Positions 37,231 through 44,571 of a stretch of 64,000 bases of DNA are shown here, one piece after another. The DNA is from Kordia antarctica. Lineage in GTDB: Bacteria; Bacteroidota; Bacteroidia; Flavobacteriales; Flavobacteriaceae. A program made the position numbers and the translations under genes. The stretch is taken from positions 4,059,501 through 4,123,500 of the forward strand of contig NZ_CP019288.1 in assembly GCF_009901525.1 (NCBI RefSeq). Direction: 5' to 3'. Under the pieces are notes generated by a model, which saw nothing but the letters and a program-made list of their open reading frames with translations, had not been told where the DNA came from and did no database searches. Each line of letters begins with the position of its first letter. The stretch's first letter is position 1.

Positions 37231-37653
37231 TTATTTACAATAATATCCAAAATCAGAAACAAATACGACTCTTGGATAGCGTTTTGCCATTCTTGCTCTA
37301 ACGCTCGGCAAATCTTGTGCTGTTCCAAAACGCCAATATCCGCCAGCATCTTTTGCGCGTTTAGAATATACGCCTAATTTACTTTTGTAATACGCTTCTA
37401 CATGTTCTCTAAATTGACTTCCTATGCCAGATTGCCAGCCATAACGTCCGTTTTCAGAACAATTGGTGCTTTTTATTGAGCCAATAAACATGACTTGTAC
37501 AGAATTCAAATGATTTTGTTTCTTAGCGTCATAATTTACCCAATACATTGCATACGGATAATAGCTAATTGTCTTTTTTTGTGCAAAACTATTCGTGATA
37601 AATAGAAAGCACCCAAGCAACAATGCGATTTTTACAATACGTCTACTTTTCAT
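37231..37653 (-). CDS. Small secreted protein of unknown function
   Basis: 140 residues with a signal peptide ending at SFA-QKK (about residue 25). The mature part is rich in Tyr, Gly and Arg and has two cysteines (one in STNCSEN, one three residues before the end) that may form a disulfide. I do not recognise the family. A TACCTA-N4-TAGGTA palindrome sits 60 bp before the start, which suggests control by the neighbouring two-component system. Confidence 0.7.
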   Translation of the reverse strand: MKSRRIVKIALLLGCFLFITNSFAQKKTISYYPYAMYWVNYDAKKQNHLNSVQVMFIGSIKSTNCSENGRYGWQSGIGSQFREHVEAYYKSKLGVYSKRAKDAGGYWRFGTAQDLPSVRARMAKRYPRVVFVSDFGYYCK

Positions 37654-37712
37654 AATATGGTGATTTATAAGTTTGATAGTATAAAAGTAAGCAGCGTTTT
37701 GCCTTTTGGATA

Positions 37713-37728
37713 TACCTAATGCTAGGTA
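37713..37728. promoter_or_regulatory. TACCTA-N4-TAGGTA palindrome, copy 2 (possible NarL-type operator)
   Basis: TACCTAATGCTAGGTA, 60 bp before the start of the secreted protein gene and followed by TCAGGT. It reads as a 7-2-7 palindrome (TACCTAA-TG-CTAGGTA), the spacing of NarL heptamer pairs. See copy 1 at 34485. Confidence 0.5.
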
Positions 37729-37885
37729 TCAGGTTTTTGGAATTAGTGTAGTGTGTTTTTGATGGAAAAGGATATTTGTACTTGGATAGACTCAGTAGGA
37801 TTAATTGGGAAACTATAATTGTCGTTACTAAAAGCACAGATTTGATCAAAGAGAATTATCCCTTGAGGAGATTTTGGAGATGAAA

Positions 37886-38254
37886 TTACGCATTGGTTAA
37901 CGCTTCCACTTTTTCCTCCAAAGCTAACAAAACACTAAATAGATGTTGCTTTATTTCATCATTCGTAAAGCGAATGAATTGTACGCCGTGTTTTTCAAGT
38001 TCTCCTTGTCGTTTTGCGTCGTACAATTGCTTATTATCATGACTGCTTCCGTCAATTTCTATTGCCAAAAAGATTTCATGACAATAAAAATCTACAATAT
38101 AATGCAGCATTGGAACTTGTCTATGAAACTGAACTCCTAATGCTCTTTTTCTAATTTTTTGCCATACTATAACTTCGCAAAGTGTACTGTTTTTTCGAAG
38201 TTCGCGTGCGTAGAATTTTAATTCAGGATTGTATGGGATTATTTTGTTTCTCAT
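37886..38254 (-). CDS. DUF559 (Vsr-like endonuclease-fold) protein
   Basis: 122 residues. The core shows the DUF559 pattern: ELRKNSTLCEVIVWQKIRKRALGVQFHRQVPMLHYIVDFYC, then the acidic strand LAIEIDGSSHD with Glu and Asp and the KRQGELEKHGVQFIRF ending. The fold is shared with Vsr and type II nucleases. In Bacteroidota such small genes sit in repeat-rich intergenic spots and are often duplicated; the activity is not established. It is flanked by short palindromic repeats on the polA side. Confidence 0.85.
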   Translation of the reverse strand: MRNKIIPYNPELKFYARELRKNSTLCEVIVWQKIRKRALGVQFHRQVPMLHYIVDFYCHEIFLAIEIDGSSHDNKQLYDAKRQGELEKHGVQFIRFTNDEIKQHLFSVLLALEEKVEALTNA

Positions 38255-38365
38255 GGATTGTTTTGGGAGTCGTTATGAATGAAACACTCCTGTTAATCCA
38301 ATCAAGGGGATAATTGTTGGTGTGAAAATAGGTGCAAATAATTCGTGTATTCGTGGCAAAATAGA

Positions 38366-38383
38366 TTCCTGCCTACGCAGGAA
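38366..38383. repeat. Short TTCCTGC palindrome
   Basis: TTCCTGC, CTAC loop, GCAGGAA: a 7-bp hairpin of the same form as the TTCCCGC-CTGC-GCGGGAA element at 43483-43500. Confidence 0.6.
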
Positions 38384-38464
38384 TGACAAATTGAAACAAT
38401 CAATAATCTGAATTATAATGAGATACTGTATTTCAACAAGTTCAGCAATCACGCATGAGTGAAA

Positions 38465-38506
38465 AATCAAAAATCAACAATCAAAAATCGTCAATCAAAA
38501 ATCGGC
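38465..38506. repeat. 14-bp tandem repeat downstream of polA
   Basis: Three copies of AATCAAAAATCNNC, ending at the polA stop codon. The unit also appears in the DNA next to family B repeats. Confidence 0.6.
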
Positions 38507-41338
38507 TTAATGCGCTTCCAACCAATTCTGTCCAACTCCAATCTCAACATCTAATGGAACGTCCATTATAAAGGCGTTTTCCATTTCTTCTTTAATGATT
38601 GATTTAATGGTTTCTAACTCGTCTTTATGTGCATCAAAAACCAATTCATCATGAACTTGCAATAACATTTTCGATTTGAAATTTTCTTTCTCAAAACGAT
38701 TATAAATATTAATCATGGCAAGTTTTATAATATCTGCCGCGCTTCCTTGAATTGGTGCATTTACAGCATTTCGCTCAGCCGCGCCACGAACAATCGCGTT
38801 TCTCGAATTGATATCTTTTAAATATCGACGTCTTCCTAAAACAGTTTCTACATAACCGTGATCGCGCGCAAAATCTACCTGACTCGCCATATACGCTCTC
38901 AATTTCGGATACGTTTCATAGTAGGTGTCAATCAATTCTTTGGCTTCACTTCGTGATAAATCTGTTTGGTTACTCAATCCAAAAGCAGAAACTCCATAAA
39001 TGATTCCAAAGTTCACCGTTTTTGCATTGCTACGTTGTTCACGCGTCACTTCTTCCACAGGAACATTAAATACTTTTGAAGCTGTTGAGGTATGAATATC
39101 TACGCCATCTTTAAACGCTTGCATCATGGTGTCTTCTTTACTTAATGCGGCAATAATTCTGAGTTCAATCTGAGAATAATCGGCAGCGAGTAACACATAA
39201 TTTTCATCTCTTGGTATAAACGCTTTTCGCACTTGTCGTCCGCGTTCGGTACGAATTGGAATGTTTTGTAAGTTTGGATTATTAGAACTCAGTCTTCCCG
39301 TTGCAGCAACTGCTTGCGCATAAACGGTATGAATTCGATGTGTTTTCGGATTAATTTCATTCGGCAACGCATCAACATACGTGCTTTTCAATTTATTATA
39401 CTGACGCCATTCTAAAATATCACGGATAATTTGATGATCTTTTGCTAAATAGGATAACACATCTTCTGCGGTAGAATATTGTCCAGTTTTTGTCTTCTTC
39501 GGTTTGTCAACTAACTTTAAATTATCAAACAAAACCAATCCTAATTGTTTCGGAGAAGCCAAGTTAAATTCTTCGCCAGCTTGTTCAAAAATAGCTTTCT
39601 CTAAACGATCAACATCGGTTGTTAAATCAACGGACAATTCGTTTAAAAAATTAGGATCTAAATTAATTCCTTCTATTTCCATCGCCGAAAGTACACTTAC
39701 CAACGGAATTTCAACATCTGTAAATAATTTTGTCAACTGACCACTTTCCAATTCTTTGATAAAATGTTCTTTCAATTGATACGTAATATCTGCATCTTCC
39801 ACAGCATATTCCGTTTGTTGTTCCAATGGAACTTGTCGCATAGACAATTGATTTTTCCCTTTTTTCCCAATCAATTCTACAATAGAAACTGGTTGGTAAT
39901 TCAAATAGGTCTCCGACAATATGTCCATATTATGACGCATATCTGGATTTATCAAATAATGTGCAATCATCGTGTCAAACAACAAACCTTTTACTGGCAT
40001 ATTGTAGTTTGACAATACTTTGATATCATATTTTAAATTCTGTCCCACTTTTTCAATCGTCATACTTTCAAAAAACGGACGGAATTCTTCTAAAATTTCT
40101 TTGGTTTCTGCCTGATCTTCTGGGAAAGCTACATAATATCCTTTTCCTTTTTCCCATGAAAATGCAACGCCAACGAGTTCAACTTCCAATGCTTTCAAAC
40201 CTGTTGTTTCAGTATCAAAACACACACTTTGTTGTTTCAGCATTTTTTGAAGCAACATTTTTCGTGACATTGGTGTATTTGCCAATTGATAAAAATGATC
40301 GGTTGTTTTGATAGTTTCATATCCTGAAACGGTGACTTCTTCATCCACATTTCCACTTCCTGGAACGGCAAATAAATCAAATTGTCCAACTGGAGCGGCT
40401 TTTTTAGTAGTTTTTGAAGTTGTTTTGGTTTCCGCTTTCGCTGAATTTGCCTCAGAAGGACTAAATGTTTTAATCAAATTATCGTGCAATCGACGGAATT
40501 CTAATTCTGTAAAAATTTCTTTTACCGCATCTAAATCGGGTTGAGAAAGCTCAAAGTTTTCTTCATGAAATTCCACAGGAACATCTAACATGATTGTTGC
40601 CAATTGTTTTGAAAGAATCCCTAATTCTTTACTTGCTTCTACTTTCTCTTTCATCTTTCCTTTCAGCTCATGTGTATTTGCTAAAAGGTTTTCCATACTT
40701 CCGTATTGTGCCAAAAACTTCTTAGCGGTTTTTTCTCCAACACCTGGCAATCCAGGAATATTATCTGATGCATCGCCCATCATTCCTAAGAAATCAATTA
40801 CTTGCTCCGGACGTTCTACACCAAATTTTTCTTGTATTTCAGGAATTCCCCAAGTTTCGTATCCGCCTCCAAACTTTGGACGATACATAAATATATTTTC
40901 AGACACCAACTGCGCAAAATCCTTATCTGGCGTGACCATAAAAGTTTTATAACCTTCTTTTTCCGCCATTTTTGCAAGCGTTCCAATAATATCATCGGCT
41001 TCATACCCATTTTTCACAATGATAGGAATGTGCATGGCTTTCAAAATAGTTTCAATATATGGAATGGCTAGTTTGATAGCTTCTGGCGTTTCTTGTCGGT
41101 TTGCTTTATACGCAGGAAATGCTTCCACGCGATCTACACTTCCGCCTCTATCAAAACATACGGCTAAATGATCTGGCCTTTCACGTTTGATAACATCTAA
41201 CAAAGAATTTGTAAATCCTAAAATTGCCGAAGTATCTAAACCTTTTGAGTTGATTCGGGGGTTTTTAATAAACGCATAATATCCTCTGAAAATAAGCGCA
41301 AATGCATCTAATAAAAATAGTCGTTTCTGATCTGCCAT
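38507..41338 (-). CDS. polA: DNA polymerase I
   Basis: 943 residues with all three domains. The 5'-3' exonuclease (about 1-290) contains LLDAFALIFRGYYAF and the helix-hairpin-helix phrase LPGVGEKTAKKFL. The 3'-5' exonuclease (about 350-540) retains CFDTETTGL (near 372), so proofreading is probably intact. The polymerase domain has motif A AADYSQIELRI (near 714), motif B RSNAKTVNFGIIYG and motif C QVHDELVFD (near 896). It fills gaps in repair and removes RNA primers. Length is ordinary for Bacteroidota. Confidence 0.97.
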   Translation of the reverse strand: MADQKRLFLLDAFALIFRGYYAFIKNPRINSKGLDTSAILGFTNSLLDVIKRERPDHLAVCFDRGGSVDRVEAFPAYKANRQETPEAIKLAIPYIETILKAMHIPIIVKNGYEADDIIGTLAKMAEKEGYKTFMVTPDKDFAQLVSENIFMYRPKFGGGYETWGIPEIQEKFGVERPEQVIDFLGMMGDASDNIPGLPGVGEKTAKKFLAQYGSMENLLANTHELKGKMKEKVEASKELGILSKQLATIMLDVPVEFHEENFELSQPDLDAVKEIFTELEFRRLHDNLIKTFSPSEANSAKAETKTTSKTTKKAAPVGQFDLFAVPGSGNVDEEVTVSGYETIKTTDHFYQLANTPMSRKMLLQKMLKQQSVCFDTETTGLKALEVELVGVAFSWEKGKGYYVAFPEDQAETKEILEEFRPFFESMTIEKVGQNLKYDIKVLSNYNMPVKGLLFDTMIAHYLINPDMRHNMDILSETYLNYQPVSIVELIGKKGKNQLSMRQVPLEQQTEYAVEDADITYQLKEHFIKELESGQLTKLFTDVEIPLVSVLSAMEIEGINLDPNFLNELSVDLTTDVDRLEKAIFEQAGEEFNLASPKQLGLVLFDNLKLVDKPKKTKTGQYSTAEDVLSYLAKDHQIIRDILEWRQYNKLKSTYVDALPNEINPKTHRIHTVYAQAVAATGRLSSNNPNLQNIPIRTERGRQVRKAFIPRDENYVLLAADYSQIELRIIAALSKEDTMMQAFKDGVDIHTSTASKVFNVPVEEVTREQRSNAKTVNFGIIYGVSAFGLSNQTDLSRSEAKELIDTYYETYPKLRAYMASQVDFARDHGYVETVLGRRRYLKDINSRNAIVRGAAERNAVNAPIQGSAADIIKLAMINIYNRFEKENFKSKMLLQVHDELVFDAHKDELETIKSIIKEEMENAFIMDVPLDVEIGVGQNWLEAH

Positions 41339-41703
41339 GTATCGTAAATTTGATGGAAATTCAAATTTAAGAATATTAGCTAGATTCTCGGATAAAAAAG
41401 AAATTATTCACGTGTTGTTATAATTTTACAACTATATGTGTTATTCAAATAGGTTTCGGTTACAAAGTAATTCGTCTAATTTATCTTCATGAAGTATTAA
41501 GTAATCACAATACGCACCAAAATCTAAATTCTTGTATTATGGTAATCCTTTGTTAATCTTCTATTTAGAGCTTTTACCCTCATTTTTATGTTACTGGCTT
41601 TTTATAATTTTTACAGTTTAAGCGTTAATTACGGTAAAACCATAATTAGTTAATATTTTATTTTAGTAAGTTTATTCTTTAATAATTTTAAAACCATTAA
41701 ATC
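41339..41703. other. 365-bp gene-free stretch between polA and the peptide gene
   Basis: AT-rich (low-complexity runs of T and A) with no open frame of note, no repeat copy and no clear promoter pair. It must hold the start signals for polA on one side and for the small peptide on the other. I could not fix either. Confidence 0.5.
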
Positions 41704-41859
41704 ATGAAAAAAGAATCTTTAAAAACGAATGAACTTAAAAAAGTTACGATCTCTAAATTCAACCAAGAAAAAATAAATGGAGGCCTCGCTAATGCAGGTG
41801 GTAAAATGGTTTGTGTTCAAGGCTCTATGAAGTATATATTTGTTAAAGATAATGAGTAG
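41704..41859 (+). CDS. GG-leader peptide, lanthipeptide/bacteriocin-like precursor
   Basis: A 51-residue peptide from ATG at 41704 to TAG at 41857. It starts MKKESLKTNELKKVTISKFN, followed by QEKINGG, a double-glycine leader of the type seen in Bacteroidota RiPP and bacteriocin precursors. The core (24 residues) has one Cys and one Ser and no Thr, so few lanthionine rings are possible. No modification or peptidase gene is next to it. A strong UUCG-loop terminator follows at 41910, which supports expression as a short single-gene transcript. Confidence 0.65.
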   Translation: MKKESLKTNELKKVTISKFNQEKINGGLANAGGKMVCVQGSMKYIFVKDNE

Positions 41860-41909
41860 AATAAGCACGTTTAATATATTACATTTATTCATGCATATAA
41901 ATTTCTTTT

Positions 41910-41935
41910 AGCGACTTTCGAGTCGCTTTTTTTTT
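41910..41935 (+). terminator. Rho-independent terminator with TTCG loop
   Basis: AGCGACT, TTCG, AGTCGCT, then nine T: a 7-bp stem with an extra-stable tetraloop, 50 bp after the peptide stop. Confidence 0.9.
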
Positions 41936-42147
41936 CATTTTTACTACAGGTTTAAGAATTCAGTTTGTCAAGAATCATATCTGTTAGTTCTTGGGTTTGC
42001 TTTTCGAATTCTTATTTGCCAAATTAAAATTTTATATTCTAGTATAAATCAGTATCGTTACTTCTACTATTTTATCTTTATTAATCTTAAATTTTATATT
42101 AAAAAATGTGGAATAGAATTAAAATATGTTGATATAGTTTCTTGAGT

Positions 42148-42181
42148 TTTGTTTTTTAATGACAACAAATTTGTAATTTTG
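42148..42181 (+). promoter_or_regulatory. Bacteroidota promoter for iaaA
   Basis: TTTG at 42148-42151 and TAATTTTG at 42174-42181 with a 22-bp spacer, 22 bp before the iaaA start. Both boxes match the phylum consensus exactly. Confidence 0.75.
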
Positions 42182-42203
42182 TGCCACTAAATTATAAGAG
42201 AAA

Positions 42204-43133
42204 ATGCAAACCATTTCAATTGCCATTCACGGTGGCGCAGGAACCTTAGTAAAAGGGATGATGACACCGCAACTCGAAGCGGAATATAGAGCTGCGTTGC
42301 AAAAAGCATTAGATGCAGGTTATAAATTGTTGGAAGAAGGGAAATCGGCAGTAGAAGCCGTTGAAAAAGCAGTCATACTTTTAGAAGATTCACACTTGTT
42401 CAACGCAGGAAAAGGAAGTGTATTTACAGCAGATGAAACTCATGAAATGGACGCTTCTATTATGGAAGGAAAAACCTTGAATGCTGGAGCAGTTTCTTTA
42501 ATTACAGGAATTAAAAATCCTGTTTCGTTAGCGCGCGATGTCATGGACAAAAGTGAACATGTGTTTTTAGCTGGAGAAGGCGCCATGCAGTTTGCAAAAT
42601 TACAAAATCATACTATTGAAGATGAAGCGTATTTTTATGATGAATTACGACATAATCAATGGTTAGAAATAAAAGATACGGATAGTTTTCAATTAGATCA
42701 TTCTGTAAAAAAAGATTCTAAATTCGGAACTGTTGGTGCCGTAGCTTGTGATATAAATGGAAATATTGCTGCGGCAACTTCTACAGGCGGAATGACAAAC
42801 AAACGTTTTGGTAGAGTTGGCGATTCACCAATGATTGGCGCAGGAAATTATGCAAATAACGAAACCTGTGCAGTTTCATGTACAGGAAGCGGCGAATATT
42901 TTATTCGTGGTGTTGTAGCCTATGATGTTTCATGTTTAATGGAACACAAAGAATATTCACTCGAAAAAGCATCAGATATTGTCATCAACGAACGCATCTT
43001 AAAGCTCGGTGGCGACGGCGGATTAATCGCAGTTGACGCAAAAGGAAATATCGCAATGCCATTTAATACTGAAGGAATGTATAGAGCAAGTAAATCTTCA
43101 AACGGAGTGGAAGAGGTTTCTATTTATAAATAA
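42204..43133 (+). CDS. iaaA: Isoaspartyl peptidase/L-asparaginase (Ntn hydrolase)
   Basis: 309 residues. Begins with the family's ISIAIHGGAGT; autocleavage and nucleophile residue is Thr176 in SKFGTVGAVACD, with GNIAAATSTGGMTNKRFGRVGDSP lining the pocket. The precursor self-processes to two chains. It removes N-terminal beta-aspartyl residues. Next to cphB and cphA its likely role is splitting beta-Asp-Arg dipeptides released from cyanophycin, giving Asp and Arg. No signal peptide. Confidence 0.93.
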   Translation: MQTISIAIHGGAGTLVKGMMTPQLEAEYRAALQKALDAGYKLLEEGKSAVEAVEKAVILLEDSHLFNAGKGSVFTADETHEMDASIMEGKTLNAGAVSLITGIKNPVSLARDVMDKSEHVFLAGEGAMQFAKLQNHTIEDEAYFYDELRHNQWLEIKDTDSFQLDHSVKKDSKFGTVGAVACDINGNIAAATSTGGMTNKRFGRVGDSPMIGAGNYANNETCAVSCTGSGEYFIRGVVAYDVSCLMEHKEYSLEKASDIVINERILKLGGDGGLIAVDAKGNIAMPFNTEGMYRASKSSNGVEEVSIYK

Positions 43134-43522
43134 CATTTCGACTTCGCTCAATGTGCCTTGTTTGGTGCACATCCTTTTTATTTGGAATATGATTTCTTCA
43201 AACTGAACTAAACTGTTCTTGCGTATAACAGAATGCAGTTTTACAAAAAAAAAGTTTGTATGTCATCACGTGCAGAAGAGAAAATTCTGCGGAAACGAAA
43301 AAATCTATTCCTGCCACGAATGCACGAATATTTTTTAGTTTAAGAGTTGAAAGGTTTATAAGTTTACCTAATGCGCAAATAATTCACAGATTAAAATACG
43401 AAAAGCACTTGCATTGAGCGAAGCCGAAGTGAAACAATACTAAAGGCAAAGCCGTTTCCAAGAGCGAAGCGAGTCCAAGAGATTCCCGCCTGCGCGGGAA
43501 CGAGTCTAACAGCGCAGCGAGT
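43134..43522. other. 389-bp intergenic stretch with repeat remnants
   Basis: Between convergent iaaA and cphB. It holds short repeat-like words (TTTCGACTTCGCTCAATGTG, GAGCGAAGCCGAAGTG, AGCGAAGCGAGTC twice) and the TTCCCGC palindrome at 43483-43500. No coding sequence is supported. Confidence 0.6.
43483..43500. repeat. Short TTCCCGC palindrome
   Basis: TTCCCGC, CTGC loop, GCGGGAA; same form as the element at 38366-38383. Confidence 0.65.
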
Positions 43523-44386
43523 CTAAATAAAAGGTGCCTCAATCGGTAAAACAGAAACTTTACGGTTCTTAATATCAAACTGATCTCCGTTTGATAAAAC
43601 GTGTACTCGCAAGTTTGCCATTGTCATTGGCGTTCCTACTTTCAATACTTTTTCGTTGTTATGTGTCAATGTAGAACCATCAAACACAATTGCCATTCCA
43701 GAGCCAATTACAGTACAATCATTACCATTTTTGATAATCATTCCTGTATCTTCTGCGAGTCCAATTCCGATCAAATTTGGAAATTTTGCCACAGCTTCTG
43801 ATTGTCTTCCAAAACGTCCTCTACGGATAAAATGCGTGTCGATAATCACTTCTGGAATCAGGCTTAAGCCTTTATACATCGTAACTGCACCTTTAATAAA
43901 TGCTTCTGTAGCACTTCCGCCAGCAATCATTTCCTTTGTCATTGCCATTGCGCCAGCACTTGTTCCTGCAATTACAAAACCTTCTTCATTTTGATACCGA
44001 TTTACTAAAATATCATGAATTTCTGTATCGCCAATTCTATCTGTTATTTTAGATTGATCTCCGCCAGAAAACATAATACATTGTGCATTTTTAATTAAAT
44101 CAATAGCTGATTGTTTTCTTGAATCTTTTTTGCTTCTAATATCTAAAACGGTTACATCTGTACAACCTAATATTTGAAAAGCTTCCAAATAATTTTCGCC
44201 AACTTCTACAGGAATGGAAGAAGCCGTAGGAATTACTACAATTTTAGCATCAATACCACCAGCTTCATTGACAACGTGAGATAAAATTCCCTCATCAATA
44301 AAATCTTGTGTGTCCATTTCGTCATCGCTCAATCCTTTGTCTTCGTTTCCACCAATAGGAATCAAAGTGCCTTTCATCTGCTGCAT
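43523..44386 (-). CDS. cphB: Cyanophycinase
   Basis: 287 residues (ATG at codon 4, MKGTLIPIGG, is an alternative start). Peptidase family S51: SGGDQSKIT near 107-115, nucleophile Ser143 in GTSAGAMAM, and EAFIKGAVTMYKGLSLIP with the DTHFIRRGRFGR segment that binds substrate. It cuts cyanophycin to beta-Asp-Arg dipeptides inside the cell; there is no signal peptide, which points to mobilising an internal store rather than feeding on external polymer. Divergent from cphA with 185 bp between starts. Confidence 0.93.
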   Translation of the reverse strand: MQQMKGTLIPIGGNEDKGLSDDEMDTQDFIDEGILSHVVNEAGGIDAKIVVIPTASSIPVEVGENYLEAFQILGCTDVTVLDIRSKKDSRKQSAIDLIKNAQCIMFSGGDQSKITDRIGDTEIHDILVNRYQNEEGFVIAGTSAGAMAMTKEMIAGGSATEAFIKGAVTMYKGLSLIPEVIIDTHFIRRGRFGRQSEAVAKFPNLIGIGLAEDTGMIIKNGNDCTVIGSGMAIVFDGSTLTHNNEKVLKVGTPMTMANLRVHVLSNGDQFDIKNRKVSVLPIEAPFI

Positions 44387-44571
44387 ATTCTTGTAAATTT
44401 TGTGATTGCAAAAGTAAAATAAATTTTTACGTGTCAGTCTTTTTTTAAGGTAATCTTAATCTAAGTGCATAGAATCCTGAAAAGAACTATGAAATCTGTG
44501 AAATTTTTCTATATTTAGGACTGAACTTGTTATAAAACAATTCTGACTAATCAAGCAAACCAAAATAGCAC

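Noticed and set aside
37643-37849. Open frame of 68 codons on the minus strand upstream of the small secreted protein
   Set aside because: It overlaps the start of the secreted protein and contains its candidate operator; composition is untypical (Lys/Tyr/Ser-rich) and no family is recognised.
38273-38470. Open frame of 65 codons on the minus strand between the DUF559 gene and polA
   Set aside because: It is made of repeat DNA (TTCCTGC palindrome) and reads through known intergenic repeat words.
43384-43578. Open frame of 64 codons on the minus strand overlapping the end of cphB
   Set aside because: Runs through the TTCCCGC palindrome and repeated words; no resemblance to a protein family.
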